Shown: positions 1 through 14,820, counted from the stretch's first letter. The stretch is 64,000 bases of DNA from Gadus chalcogrammus (GCF_026213295.1 NC_079419.1:14821990-14885989), one strand, 5' to 3'. Program-made: numbers and translations. The notes: generated by a model not told the origin, from the sequence alone.

Positions 1-178
1 CTATGTCCACCTCCTCTATACTCTTATGACACTTCTCCGCCTCCATCTCCTTTTCTCTTAATTATCTTCCACCTCATCCTACTCCTCCTCCTCTTTCTCC
101 TCCACTTCCTCCTCCTTCTCCCCCTCTTTCTCCTCCTCTTACATCTCCTTCTCCTCCACTATCTCATTCACCTCCACC

Positions 179-237
<59 letters not shown>

Positions 238-2264
238 GGTAGCACTTGCTCAAAGGAACGTGGGCATGAGGTCTTCAGAGGCTGTCCCCTGCTGGGCTGA
301 ACCCCCCCACCCCCCCACACACACACACATCTCTCCACAGTCCCTCTGGACAACAGCGTCTGCTGCAGGACTGAGTAAATAGTCATTGTATTATGGGATG
401 TTAGGTTGCCGTGACAGTGGGGGGTAGGCCTGTAGAGAAGCCAGTACCTGTGTACTTCACATGGCCTTTGGGGTCATTGAGATGTTCCTACCCACAGGGA
501 ACCACACTGGAGTACCTTCATTCATGTGCACTCTCAGCGTCTCACATTGTCATTTTCCTTCATGTTTGCTTTCCAACAACAATAATACACTTTAGAAGTG
601 GATTGAATAGGGACAGAAAGAGAGAGGGCTGGAGAGAAATGGAGAGATATAGAAGGAGAAGGTGGGAGAGGTGGGGGGGGCAGAAAGGCGAGACAGCTGG
701 TATTTTAGGGTTGCTGTTGTATCTCAGACTGTATCTCTCACACGCATGAACGCACACGCACGCACATGCACACGCCCCCACACGCCAGACATTCAGGGGG
801 ACGGACGTTAAGTAGGTTTATAGCTGTCACTCTGTAGGTGGCCACCAGTCCGCGTAACAACAAAAATACCTCGTAACATATTGATGCAAATGGCTACAAT
901 CAAATGCAAATATCATGTGGGGCAATTTACCAAATTAAAACTCGAAGGTGACATTTTCACTATTATCCCCACCGGAATGCCAAGATTAATGTTGGGACTA
1001 GCTCTCCATACGGTAAACCGTTAACGGTTTATCCCAAAGAGGTGAGGAAGCGCAATGGGTCTCAAACACAACCGCCTTTGTCCCTGACGTCGTTGAAATA
1101 CCAATTACCTCATAACCATTTATTGCCCCCCCCCCATTAATGGTACGTTCCGGGAGCCGCACACGCTAAGCCGCGAAGACAGGCCATGAAGTAACCATCG
1201 CGTCTTGAATTGGCGGTGAGTTTACGCCACTGCAAGGAGGGGAGTAAAGACGAATGACACGGAACGTGAATGTGTGACCAAGTGTGCTTCATAACACCCC
1301 TCCAATCCCACGGAGGAACCTGCCGAGTTAAGTCGGCTTTTGAGGTTAGCCAGACATAGACGCTAAACTCTTAAAGAGGCAGCCGGCTAGCTTTCCATCT
1401 GGTGTGGTGGGAGGCAGGCTGGTTCCGCTCCACGCTCTTATCAAACAGAAGGCGAAGTCAAGGTACCAAAGAGGAAAATAAATCTATAGAAATAGAGAGA
1501 CGTCACTCTATAACACTGGATAGATCTGGCCCGAATTTGAACATCCATCTATTTTATATACACGACCTGACGCGACTCATCAACAATGAGCCTAATTAAC
1601 ATACACGCCAGACTACGTTACCCAAAATGTACAAACTTTCAAAAAAAATAATGTTTTAACCATCTGAATTAAACAAAATATATATATATAGCCTATACTA
1701 GAGTGCGTGATAGTTGTCAAGTTGTCAATATCCTACAATTATTGAAAGCCACAAAAAGTTACCGTCTTCAGTTATTGCGTTGGATTTTATTCGTCGCTAA
1801 TTGATAAAGAGGACTGCGTACCATGGCCGGTAATACCGGCGTTGACTCTAATCTCCCTCACAGGCTCGCTCCTGTTTGTCTTTGCGCGAGAGGGATGTCA
1901 CGGCAAAAGGGCGCATACACGGTCAGCCTCCAGGTAGGACAGCATTGCAAAGAAACGTCATTATTTTGAGAGCAGGCTTACTCTATTAACAAGGATTTAC
2001 TCAGTTGGAAACATAATTCTGGATGGAATTGATCAATTGTATTTTCTAGTGAATAGAACAAGATTGCTTCTAACGGGCGCTTCATTTTTTTAATCGTTAT
2101 GGCTAGTGACCTTTGAACCTGAAGTTTTCTTGGCTGCCAGGCACCCAGGCCTATTGTATCCACCCGCCAGTTTATTGAGCATTTAACAGAACTAGCACCA
2201 TCCGTGCTCTTACTTTCGAATGTGAGAGAGACAAGGGAAGCAGTAATAAGACATTCCAAATACA
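1..2264. other. Gene-free left edge
   Basis: I see no coding exon here. The open frames are short and have no recognisable content. The first 180 bases are pyrimidine-rich (CTCC/TTC), followed by an (ATC) tract and short CA-rich patches near 315 and 750-780. The rest is ordinary single-copy-looking DNA downstream of the 3' end of ptma. Confidence 0.6.
181..237. repeat. (ATC)n trinucleotide microsatellite
   Basis: About 19 uninterrupted ATC units. Read on the minus strand it creates a spurious poly-methionine open frame, which is not a gene. Confidence 0.95.
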
Positions 2265-2992
2265 ACTCACAAAATAAAAGTCCGGTTTATTGTCAAACAA
2301 CAAACTTTTCACATACATCAAAACAGGCCATCATAAAACAAAAAAGTCGCTGACGAAAAACAAAAATAAAAAAACGGTAAAAGAAAAGGGACCTTTTCTT
2401 TGGCCTTGCCCTCCCATACAAACAAACTAGTTATGGTACAACTAAAGTACATACATTAAATTTACTGGAATGCTCCGAGTCCAACGGCTTAACAGGAACT
2501 TTAACGTGTTTTTCTGTCTGAGATCATAACATGGTCAACCAAGCAAAATCTGTTTGTTTTTTTAAAGAAGCACCGATTTTGGTCTAGGGTGTTTGTTGCT
2601 GAACAGACCCCCCCCTCCTAACAATATGTACAAAAATATAAAATGTAAATAAAAATACAAACAAATTCTCCTTTTGTGTTTGTTAAGTTGTTGAGAAGGT
2701 TGAGCCGAGTTCTGCACTGCTCTAGCGCGGGAATCTTCTAGAAAATATTTTCGCGGTTGAGGGGGGGGGGGATAGAGAGAGTGAACATGAAGTTGAACTC
2801 TACTTGCTAAAGACCATGTTTTTATTTTTATTCATTTTTTGAATGTGTTTTTTGCTCCACCGTAGTCCTGCTCCTCTACCTCCAGCACCCTAAGGTCAAA
2901 GGTGGAGTAACAGGAAGTGGATCAGCAGGGATTGCGGCATTGGGTTGGGGGTGGTGTTGGGGGGGGGGGTGTGGGGTGGGGGGGGAAACACA
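2265..2992 (-). other. ptma: ptma 3' untranslated region and poly(A) signal
   Basis: This AT-rich stretch lies directly downstream, on the minus strand, of the ptma stop codon at 2993-2995. A canonical AATAAA (plus-strand tttatt, 2286-2291) lies near its far end, so cleavage is expected around 2265-2280. It also contains a G-run at 2761-2770 and a G/T-rich patch at 2941-2985. The exact 3' end is inferred. Confidence 0.7.
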
Positions 2993-5747
2993 TCAATCAT
3001 CATCATCTTCTGTCTTCTGCTTCTTGGTCTCCACGTCATCCTGGAAACGCAAGAGGAAGGGAAACACGAAATAAAGTCAGTTACTGGGATCAGATTCTGG
3101 GACTCGCCAACCAGGCGGGTGGTTGGCTGGGTCACCTGGAGAGAGGTCAGAGGTCAATGCTGCTCACCTCGTCGTCATCCTCGTCATCCTCAGCCGCCCG
3201 TTTTGTTCCGCCCTCGGCGTCATCGTCATCCTCCTCGTCGTCCTCTTCATCCCCTAAAGAAACACCAAGCTGTCAATCAAATGTCCCGGAGCCCCAGCCC
3301 CTCCCTTTGCCGAGTTGAGATGCAGTCTTAAAACCATTGTAATCTAGTCACCTTCTGCATCATCCTCCTCCTCTTCCTCATCCACTTCCTCCTCGTCTTC
3401 CTCGTCTAGCTCGGGTTCTCCGTTCTCCTCGTTCTCCTGCGGGTGAAAGTTGGACACCAAACGTTAAAAACACACCCTTCTCCGAGTAGATGTAGAAACG
3501 TATAGCGGCCAATCTCTTCACACCTGTGTGTATGTGTGCGTCTGTACCTTTCCGTTGGTGGCCACATCTTTTCCGTTCTCCTTCTCTTCTACCAACTTCT
3601 TCTCTTTCAGGTCCTGGTAAAAAAATAAAATAAAAATAAAAACAGGTTAGTCCATTTTAAATCTTAAATGCCACTCATGGATTAACAAAACACAGTTAAG
3701 AGCAAGTTGTGAGTGATTAAGCCACGGCCACTAAACTAATCTGTGCCAAGAAAAGCTAGCTATGCATTCTTCACGTCTCCCAGTCAAGCTAGGCACTTAG
3801 GCTGGTTGGTTGGTTGGTCGCAGCAGATATTTCCAAGACCAGCCCATCCGCCTCCCGCCCACTCCATCCACTTTAATGTGTTGTAATCTGATACTTTGAT
3901 GTGCGTCCAGGGCACTCTGGGTATTGTAGTTCGATTGGGGGTCTCACAAGCGCCATATGTCACAAGACACGCCCGGGGAAAACACTGCAATACCCAGAGT
4001 GCACAGCTCCATTTAAATACAAGCGCAGAACCAGCAGGCGCGACGCTGGCCGATTTAACTGAAGGTTTAAAGGACAATAGAAGACGACACATGGCTCCGT
4101 GCTATCACAACTAACCGCCGACAAAACACACGGCCCAAGCCCGCTGTCTTTACCGTAGAAAAGCAGGATATTAACCTTGCTCTTAAAAATAAGACGAGAG
4201 TCGTTCTCGGTTCTATTTATAGCCTAGCGTACAAACGGTCCTCAATTTCCTTGTTTAGTCGACTCGGGTATGTGGGCTACATATGGACAACACACGCACG
4301 TCTAAATCCAATAGTTTTATTGATTCCCTCGCATAATCTTTTTATCTGTTAAGCCGTTTATCCACAGCATTAACACATTGATACGACCGACGGGAGATGA
4401 ATTATAGGTGCCTTCCACCTTGCCTTCTGCCGACATCGCAAACGTATGTTCAAACCTTTACCGTGTGCGTAAAACGTCAAAAAAGGAACCACGGTTCCTT
4501 TCAAAACTATACAATAATGTAGATAAAACTAACCACCCATACAAATGCAGAACTCTCTTACGTTGCTTTGGTCCGTTCAAGTTTCAGAAAAGCATAAAAA
4601 GCCAAAGGGAGAAAAACGAATATCCGCGGGGGGAAGAGAGCCGAACGCACCGGTCATCACATCGAGAACCTCCGCGCTGCCCATACGCAGTGAAGTGAAA
4701 AATACAAACATCAAAACTTTTGGTCGAGGAAAGAGGAAAAACGAGGTCCGAAAGCGAAAGAATATGAGCCAGACGCGCGAACAGCGAGTTGCAGCTTGTC
4801 GGCGGAGAGCGCGAGGTGAGACTCCGGAGGCTCCCGGTGCTGCGCGAGGCGCTCCGGCACCGAGCAACAGAGCAGCTCTAGTTTAATAATAAATAACGTT
4901 GATGATCGACCGGTAACCGTCTAGCCGTTCAGACGGACCGAAGTCAAGTTATTGCCTAGATTAAACATTTGTTGTGTATTTATGGTGACCTGACTTGCGT
5001 GCGTAATGGGCACAGCGACCCGCGCTCTACCTGTCCATTCAAAAGAGTGGAAGAACCCGACTGGCCAACATCCCCCGAGCCAGCGGAGCTCCGCTAGCAC
5101 CGGGACCGTGGTCTCCTCACCATCATCGTCATTGAAGTATTTTATTTAACAGATCATTAACAACCCATTTGGTTAAAAGCGGAAGGTACATGTCTCGTTT
5201 TGCACGCACTATACGTGGCCAATAGTAACATTTCATAAGGAAATTATTTCGGCGAGACGCGATGTTCTGGACCATGTTTACGGGGCTCTGAACAGAATAG
5301 TTGTGCCCCGGACTATAGGAATTGGCAGTTGGCTCGTTAAATCTCCCGTTTAGAGAGAAAGCGACACGCTTGTATAAACAAAGAACCCGCGCAGACTGTT
5401 ACACTCTGGACAATGAGAGGCAATGCTTGTAAACGCTGCCTATTGCCATTATGCGGTCCACGGAGATCTCGCTGTATTCTATCATTGTCCCCCACTACTG
5501 CCTTCGAACAGAGACGGGTGAATCCTCTCCCGGAGTGGATAAAGAAGAGCGTGCGGAGCGTCTGCAGAGTTTGGAGTCCGAGCGAGTGCGGCGCCACGGA
5601 GAGGAAAAGGGTTTAAAAAATCTAGGTTACAGCCTGTTAAATCTTATTCTATGCAAAAGCTTAACGGATATTGATTTAGTAGAAAAGGTGAGAACAGCTT
5701 ACCTTGGCAGAGATATCCTTGCCGGAGTCGACTTTTGTGTCTGCCAT
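2993..5747 (-). CDS. ptma: Prothymosin alpha
   Basis: Small, intrinsically disordered, very acidic nuclear protein that binds histone H1 and chromatin remodelling factors and has anti-apoptotic roles (family knowledge). Coding exons on the minus strand, in transcript order: 5747-5703, 3613-3548, 3436-3352, 3253-3168, 3040-2993. The sum is 330 nt, or 109 aa plus TGA. All introns are GT-AG and the phases agree. Visible features: start MADTKVDSGKDISAK; the family hallmark DLKEKK at residues 16-21 straight after exon 1; NEENGEPE in exon 3; long Asp/Glu runs in exons 3-4; TKRAAEDDED at 82-91; and the C-terminal basic nuclear signal TKKQK at 99-103 followed by TEDDDD. Length fits mammalian PTMA (110-111 aa). 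Parathymosin is the nearest alternative, but the NEENGE segment and the TKKQKTE tail favour PTMA. Fish have duplicates (ptmaa/ptmab), and I cannot say which copy this is. Start chosen because the ATG opens the conserved N-terminus. Confidence 0.95.
3912..4002. promoter_or_regulatory. Inverted pair of ZNF143/THAP11-like sites in ptma intron 1
   Basis: GCACTCTGGGTATTG at 3912-3926 is perfectly inverted as CAATACCCAGAGTGC at 3988-4002, with 61 bp between. With flanks, each arm resembles the ZNF143/SBS consensus ACTACAATTCCCAGAATGC; the left arm read on the minus strand gives ACTACAATACCCAGAGTGC. It lies in ptma intron 1. Regulatory function is inferred from motif match only. It could instead be the ends of a small inverted-repeat element. 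Confidence 0.5.
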
Positions 5748-5930
5748 TTTTTTGTTGAATTAAAATAAAGGACGGTTGAAATTAAAGGTTGGAATAAAGT
5801 AAATCCCTTTTCCGGCTATGTATCAATCAATAGGATATTGTGCCAGTGGCCAATGCTGGTGACGGCCGCTGCTTTAATATAGGCTTGTGGGCGGAGATAA
5901 GAGGCGGCCAGTGGGCCATGATTGGCTGGA
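5748..5930 (-). promoter_or_regulatory. ptma: ptma core promoter and 5'UTR
   Basis: Read on the minus strand, this holds a CCAAT box (attgg, 5921-5925), a GC box (gggcgg, 5889-5894) and a TATA-like element TATATTAAA (5873-5881), in that order. This predicts a start near 5845 and a 5'UTR of about 100 nt before the ATG at 5747. A second CCAAT-like site (ccaat) lies at 5850-5854. The start site is predicted, not observed. Confidence 0.6.
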
Positions 5931-6485
5931 ACCGCCACAGAGGTGTGCGCTTCGCGCGTTGGAGTGGAACAATGGATAGAATTTCTAAACCCAGAGGACA
6001 CACCCCCCCCCCTCCGTGCATCTGATTCACTCCCGCTACTGCAACTGGCCTTTGGCGAACACATAGTCGGATTAAAACATCACCAAACTAACCAAATCCC
6101 TTCTATCAAAAAAAGACATGTGACGAAATCTGTCACTGTATAAACACACCACGCACACACACGCGCTCATGGTGTACTGGGCTCCGGTACACGCAGGGTT
6201 GCAATTTGATTGATTGATGGGGATCTCAGCAATTCAAGTGGCAACTACCGACCGTTCTTCCCACAGCACCGACGGAGGGGAGACGGGATACTCGAGGTCC
6301 ACAATAATCAAGAAATAAATACAAAAGTACCCTAAAGGTTTTGCAAAAGTACGGTCCGTGGCCGACGGGAGAGCGGACCGCCCTTTGTGTCGCCATACGC
6401 TCATTATCAAACATAATGAAAGCCATTGGGAATGTAAATGTGGAGCCCCGCGGCCATGTCACATAGCCCTTGATCGTCGACTACA

Positions 6486-6610
6486 CGCCCCGCCCCCTTT
6501 CCGTCCATGTTTGAAACTCCCTCCCAGCGCGCGCCGCCGAATGCTCCGTGTGTGTGTGCGCACTTGCCATTCGGCGCCTTTATATAACAGCCTATCAATT
6601 CGTGCGCCAA
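6486..6610 (+). promoter_or_regulatory. Orphan TATA/GC-box promoter-like patch
   Basis: A CGCCCCGCCCCC GC box (6486-6497) is followed about 85 bp later by TTTATATAAC (TATATAA at 6581-6587). The order fits a plus-strand promoter divergent from ptma. No exon is recognised downstream, so this may be chance or a non-coding transcript. Confidence 0.2.
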
Positions 6611-7705
6611 GGTCGATCACCAACAACACGTCCAAATCCCAAACCCCTTGCTGGACATTAAAAACACAAGTACAAGTGATTTTGGTGTCTTTGCGAGGCA
6701 TGTGCAGAGTTAATCGGTGAACATGGTGAATGCAGTGTAGTGCTCGTGGCCTCATTTCCTCCATTGTTCAAAGACACGAGAAGATGCCCGCCGTGGAAGA
6801 AAGCAGTGCGAGACAGACATGCGATGACACAAGTGCGAAAAATAATAATGTGCTCATGAGTTGACACGCATTCTTATGAAAGACACGGGCAAACGGATAT
6901 TTTCCTTACCGATTTTTGAACACATGGCTTTTACAAGCGGAATATGAGTTGTACAAAGCGGCAAAAACAGCCGACATTGGTCGTTCTGATTGGGGGGATG
7001 GGAGCAGACTGTAGCAAGGCAAAAGTAACCCACATTCACATTCTACTGGTATGACGCACGCGGCGGAAGAGACGACTCTGATTGGCCGAATAAGTGGGAT
7101 AAACACAAGTGTTACAAATAACTAGGCTTGATTGGTTGCCGCGAACGTCCATCAATTCAAGCGCGTTTAAGCCGGTGCGTCGTAAATACGGGATACTGGA
7201 TCTGGATTGTGGAGCCCGGGGTGTTGGACTTGTAATAATATTTTCACATGAATTTCGAAAATAATTACCTGCCCATCTGAAATCACTAACACTATTTAGA
7301 TTGTGTGTGTTTTTTCTTTTTAAACCTGTAGGCCTAAGAAACGGATTTGCTAGGAAATACGATGTGATTTAATTAATCTCAGTGAAACTTACTTTAAGTT
7401 GCTCACTGGGTGCAAAGTGATTGGTTGGATATAAATGTATTTCAAGGAAAATATATAAAGAAAGAAAAATAAATGAAACAAAACCGGAATCAGTCCCATT
7501 AATTAATTATATGGGGGTATTTACCTTCTGGAGTACAGTTCAATTGGAAAACAAGGGGGGCTTTATTCGTCCACTAATGAATTGTGGATGAGTTGAGACA
7601 AGAGGCACACAGTAGCTCTACATTACACTAACGCACCAACATAGTTTCATACACACTGACGCACACGACGGGCAAGGGACAACAGGACCTCTGCTAGACC
7701 ACCAC

Positions 7706-7861
<156 letters not shown>

Positions 7862-8324
7862 CCATTGTTGTACCAGAGTGACATCACATTAAAACACTAG
7901 TCTCACGTTTCAATTTATTTTTAAAAGCCAAAGTATTATTACCCAGAATTAGTTTTGGGGGCTCAGAACAGCTGTGCATGACAAAATATTTTTTAAATAA
8001 AACCTACGTGTGCATGCGCTCTTAACGTGTTAATCTCACATCCTGCTATAGCGGCCGTGGACCGGGGGTAGAGATAATGTGTAGATGTGGTCCGCACAGT
8101 GAAACATCTGACTTCCTGTTGTTTTTCAGCCTGGATCTACACTACGAGAACATCTATGCGGTTCTCCTTGTCCACCTCAGATGGTTGGTTACACGTTCCG
8201 CCTCAAGTTCTGCCCTCGAAAAATAAGTTTACTCAGATATGGAAATAATTCAGCCTCTCTCTGATTTGGTGCCGCTTAACTTATCGGTCCATTAGTAAAC
8301 GTTTGAATAGTATGTAGTATTTGT

Positions 8325-8420
8325 TGGTAAGTGCCGGGCCGCGTAAAGGAGACTCGGGTTCGAACCGAGAACCCTTTTGGCTGCGAGTCAAACGCCCTGT
8401 CCACTACTCTGTCTGTCTGT
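8325..8420 (-). mobile_element. tRNA-derived SINE fragment
   Basis: On the minus strand there is an A-box-like stretch (GTGGACAGGGCGTTTGACTC) followed by a perfect B box GGTTCGAACC (plus strand near 8350-8359). Spacing and order match a tRNA-like head. The same head recurs near 27351 and 29380, which supports a repeat rather than a functional tRNA. Confidence 0.55.
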
Positions 8421-9917
8421 TCTGCGCTGATAGTGAAAGTGATCTGCTACTCTCTGATAGCAGAAGTAATTGGCTCCTAAAGAGAATTTAATATGCTCTG
8501 ATGCGAGGGAAAAGTCAAATGTGCCACTGTCTAAACAGAGCAGCCATCTTCAACGGAATAACCCATTCATGTCTGGTCATTTCTAGTCTACTCTACTCTA
8601 CTCGGTTCTACTCTCTGGAACCCAGCCTCAACACATCCTGAGGGACGCTGATGATGATTATGATGAAACCTGCAATAACATACAAACATATGTTGATGAT
8701 ATGGTAAATAATCCAATAACCCTGGCAGTGTATTGGTAGTGCCTCGGTCCACCACTTGAGGGCACAAATAAACACACACAAGTTATGTGTGTGTACCTTC
8801 CTTTGAATAACACATGTGGTTATTTAAAGGACGGTAACACAGCAACATGAATAATCTCGGATGGATTCCGAAATAGACCCGGTCATGTGACACAAAGATG
8901 CTAACTGATTCCCCAAAAGTAAAACTATCAGGCTAGCACAGTTTATCAAGGGCCCATAAGTTGTACTTTTTTTTAGAGGGGCCTTCTATTAAAAGGGCCC
9001 CAACCATTTCAGTTTAAATGAAATTGTGCAAGCAACGCGACTATCGTTGTACACATTCTGCATTTTACAGCTAGCTGTTAGAAGGTCAATCCGGCCTGTG
9101 TAAACTTCTGGCACTTTGGCATAGTAGAACAGAGTTAGATGCCACTTTTCTAGATGCTTCTCAGGGCTTCAAACTAAAGATTTTAATGACAGAATAATGA
9201 TAGTTCAATACTACTGCCAGAGTCCTTGAATAAGGCACCGGGCTCACTGCTGTCGTCTGTCTGAGAAATCCTTCCATGGGATCAATATTGCATTGTAAAA
9301 GTTTAAGAGAACAGTTAGCTTTCCCTAAAATGACTGCCGTGGAGAGTTATTTAGCAATGCCGTCAGATAGTGGTCTTCATGTAAAGCATTTTAAAACAAG
9401 TTGCAAATCAGTCACCCTCTGGAACCCAGCCAACCACGAGTAAACAAATTCCTGGCAGTGATTGCAAAGTTTGATCCGGACTTTCGATCCACCCTCGGCC
9501 CTCACTGAAGACCAATGGGAGTCAAGTTAGCTTAAAGGAGCTATCATGCTACTCTAGTTAGTCTATGTATCTAAAGTCTACATGGGCGCTACCATGCTAC
9601 AGTGCCAAACGTTTACCTGAAGGAGATGCTTTGCTACCAAACCTGAAGTAAGCCTACACAGGAGCTACTATACCTAAAACTAACCTTGAGATGCTACCAT
9701 GTTACTGTATTTTAAAAACATATAGTAGGCCAAGATTTACCAATTAGTGACCAAGCTAAAGTTAGCCTACAAGGTTGCCAACATGAAAAAAGACAACATA
9801 CACCAGCCCAAATAAGTAAGTCCCAAAATCGTGGGCTAGAGTGATATTGCGGTTTCCCCGTGTACTTCCTGCCAGGTTTTTCACACCTCTTCGACCTTGG
9901 TTCCATCTAGTCTCTTA

Positions 9918-10090
9918 GGCCTGGTCCACACGGATCCGATTTTTTGGTGAAACCGCATAAGTCTTGTGCGTTTCGGCCGACCGTCTAGACGGAGCCGGCG
10001 AATCCGCACATTTCTGAAACCACCCTCGGAGGTGGTTTCAAATCAATCTGGACCTATGCGGTTTCGTGTTAGGATTCGTGTGGACGCCTG
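9918..10090. mobile_element. MITE-like element with terminal inverted repeats
   Basis: The left end (GTCCACACGGATCCGA from about 9924) and the right end (reverse complement GTCCACACGAATCCTA from 10085) form imperfect inverted repeats of about 37 bp; both continue into GAAACCGCATA. The middle holds a hairpin TGAAACCACC / GGTGGTTTCA (10015-10040). There is no open frame, which is typical of a non-autonomous DNA transposon. Family not assigned. Confidence 0.6.
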
Positions 10091-10403
10091 AAACGCAAAC
10101 GAGGACGTCATAGCCCCCCATCAGCTGGGGGTCGTCAGAGTTGCGTTGAATTTTTTGTTTATTTATTTATTTGTATTCTTTTTGTAGCTTCAAATAAAGC
10201 CCGTTGATAAATTGAATTGCTAACTTTACATTAAAAAGTGTTTCTGCTCAATTTAACAGGTTCAATCTCCTCCTGACTGAATGTTTGCATACAGCGCGCA
10301 CGCTGTATGTGCGCAGGCTTGATGCGCTCCACTTTTTTCTGTGGAGAACCAGCGCCTTGAATATTTACTACAGCGTTTCTACAGCTTAGAACCAAGATGG
10401 CCG

Positions 10404-10645
10404 CTAGACAGCGGTGAGGGAAGGAGAAGAAGGAGGGGAAGAAGAAGACAGAGAAGGAGAAGGAGGAGAAGAAAAAGGAAAGTAAGAAGAGGAAGGAGGA
10501 GGAGATAAATAAAGAGAAGGAGAAGACGAAGGAGGGAGGAGAAGGAGAAAAAGAAGGAGAAGAGGAAGAAGGAGGAGAAGAAGTAGAAGGAGAAGAGGAA
10601 AAAGGAGGAGGAGAAGAAGTAGAAGAGAAGGCAAGAGAAGAAGGA
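10404..10645. repeat. Purine-rich (AGG/AAG)n tract
   Basis: Irregular GAAGGAGGAGAAG-type repeats over about 240 bp, almost free of pyrimidines on the plus strand. Confidence 0.9.
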
Positions 10646-11309
10646 GCGTGAGTGGGGCTCTTCCCAGTGTGTGCAGAGCCGTGGTAGTCGTGTGTGGACC
10701 TGCCTGGGCCTCCGAGGCGCTGATGTGGGGGTGAAGTGGGGGGGTGAGCTATCTCCCTAGAGGAGCAAGGTCCACGTGCTCACACGTGCACGCTTACCTG
10801 GGGAGAAGCAGCCTGCGGAGCGGCGGCCAGCAGAGATCTGGTTACCTGGCCGGTGTGGTTGCCGGGGTGTCCGACACGCGCCCCCTGGTGCTGTGTGAGG
10901 GAGCATGTGTGTGTGGGTGTGTGGTGCGTGCGTGTGTGTGTTTGTATTGACAAACTGTGTGTCGTGAATGTGTTATGAGCTGTACTGCATTTTTGAATGT
11001 ACTAATTAATTTAACCATCACCATCTAGGCACGTCTTCCTCTATCATCTGAGGCCTGCACGCAGATGGCTTACCGGCTTACATACAAAGACCTGTATTTG
11101 TGTGTTTTCATCATATCATATCCGTGAACAGATACATAATCAGCTCGCAGGGCCGTTTCTGGGCGAGGGAAACAGGAGCATGTGTTCAAATGTGTGGGTA
11201 AACACGTTTTTATGTCAGCTGGTCATATCAGTACGCTAATGATTTCACGGATGGAATAATCACTACTCACTCATCACATATCACTATTATCCTGACCCCT
11301 ACAATCCAC

Positions 11310-12740
<1,431 letters not shown>

Positions 12741-12926
12741 TGGCAAGGGCATTATGTCTGATGTATGACATTACAAAGAGAGAGAGGAGAGAGAGAGAGA
12801 GAGGGGAAAGGGGAGTCTACGATATCATCGCACTAATAAACATCAGAGTGTGTCTGGAAACATGCGCTTCTGTTTATGAAATACAGAATCAAATACAGTA
12901 GTTGTGTTTGTACAAATGTATGTATT

Positions 12927-13095
<169 letters not shown>

Positions 13096-13135
13096 CAGTG
13101 AATCAGAGGTCACCCATGAGAGGTGAGAGGCGGAG

Positions 13136-13473
13136 GAGAGAGATGTGAGAGAGAGAGAAAGGGAGGGGGCAGAAAGGGAGGGGGAGAGGGAAGAGAGGGG
13201 GAGACAGGAGAGGGAGGGGGGAGAGGGAGGTAGGAGAGAGGGGGAGACAGGAGAGGGCGGAGGTGAGAGGGAGGGGGAAGAGAGGGGGAGACAGTAGAGG
13301 GAGGGGGGAGAGGGAGGGGGAGAGAGGGAAGGGGAAGAGAGGGGGAGACAGTAGAGGGAGGAGGGAGGGGGGAGGGGGGACAGGAGAGGGAGGGAGGGAG
13401 GGGATTGAGAGGGAGGGGGGGAGAGGGAGGGAGGAAGAGAGAAGGAGGGGGGAGAGGGGGGGGGGGAGTGTTG
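13136..13473. repeat. Purine (GAGGGGGAGA)n minisatellite-like tract
   Basis: Almost pure A/G over about 340 bp, with recurring GGGGGAGACAG and GAGGGAGG words and G-runs up to about ten. Confidence 0.93.
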
Positions 13474-13599
13474 AAAAGCCAGTTTGTCATAAAGGATTGA
13501 CACATTGACCTGGGAATACGCGTGGTTCGTTAATCTAAACATTATACATACAAATATTTTTAAACACTACACAGACACACAATACATACACTACATTTA

Positions 13600-13854
13600 T
13601 GTGTAGTGTGTATGTATTTAAGTGTGTGTGTGTGTGACTATGTGTAGTGTGTGTGTCTATGTGTGTGTGTATAGTGTGTGTCTCTATGTGTGTGTGTTTG
13701 TGTGTGTGTATGTGTAGTATCTGTCGCTATGTGTGTGTGTGTAGTGTGTTTGTGTGTGTTTATGTAGTGTATGTGTAGTTTGTCTATGTGTGTGTGGGTG
13801 TGTGTGTCTGTAGTAGACGTGCATGTGTTTGTGTGTATGTAGTGTGTGTGTGTG

Positions 13855-13933
<79 letters not shown>
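13600..13933. repeat. GT-rich region with (GT)n microsatellite
   Basis: Interrupted GT repeats with the word TGTGTAGTGTGTGTG recurring, ending in a pure (TG) block at about 13858-13932. Confidence 0.95.
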
Positions 13934-13934
<1 letters not shown>

Positions 13935-14330
13935 GTGTCTTGGCGGGCCCCGGGCCGTGGATCTAAAGCCAGAGTTATGTTAGAAAACAAGCTGGAACAC
14001 CAGGCCCCGGCTCCGCCTGCCACCCAACACACACTCACCTCTTCCCTAGCCCCCCAACCTCACCCCCCCCCCCCCACAGCAGCAGGAACACAGACTCCCG
14101 CTTCTCCTCCTGCTCTCGGAAATACGAGCGGGAGGGACTGGGCCACTCGGTGGTGTGCATTACCAGCTTTGAGCTCCAGACCCGTCCGTCGGCTGGTGGT
14201 CCTTACCACCTACATCTCCTGCCTTGGAACCTCTGAGCAGGACTCCTAAAGTCCTGTCGTTACAGTAAACACAACCCTCTGTATGCACTCTGTATCCATG
14301 GAGGTGGACTTCTACCAGTGTCCAGTGCCA

Positions 14331-14515
14331 CCAGTAGAAGACTGTGGTTGCACTGGGCACCTCCCAGTGTCGCCCAGTAGAAGAATGTGGTTGTACTGGG
14401 CAGTTCCTAGTTTCCACCAGTAGAAGCCTGTGGTTGTACTGAGCTACCCCCAGTGTCTACCAGTAGAAGCCTGTGGTTGTACTGGGAAGCTCCCAGTGCT
14501 GCTCAGTACACTCTG
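14331..14515. repeat. 43-bp minisatellite, locus 1
   Basis: The word CCAGTAGAAG starts at 14331, 14374, 14417 and 14460, exactly 43 bp apart. Each is followed by CTGTGGTTGTACTGGG-like sequence with small changes. The same unit occurs again at 54.8-55.0 kb. Confidence 0.92.
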
Positions 14516-14778
14516 TTCTTTTGGATCCGAAGAGGGAAATGCAAACATAGCTCATGTGAACGTAGCCTTACACAAATGACGCCCCATTAACAATACAACC
14601 AGTGTATCATTTTGCAGTCACAATAACCGTACTATTCATCCAGAATTTGGCAAGTCTATAAATTTGTGTTTTCCAAGAGAAAAAAATATTTAAAGGGTCA
14701 AAGTACAGAGTACTGAAACATCATGTACTCATCTTGTAATCAGCATGGTCCAGGCTTATCGTCATGGTAACACACCCT

Positions 14779-14779
14779 C

Positions 14780-14820
<41 letters not shown>

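Noticed and set aside
8325..8420. Functional tRNA gene
   Set aside because: A and B boxes are present but I see no convincing acceptor-stem pairing or terminator, and the same head recurs with SINE-like tails.
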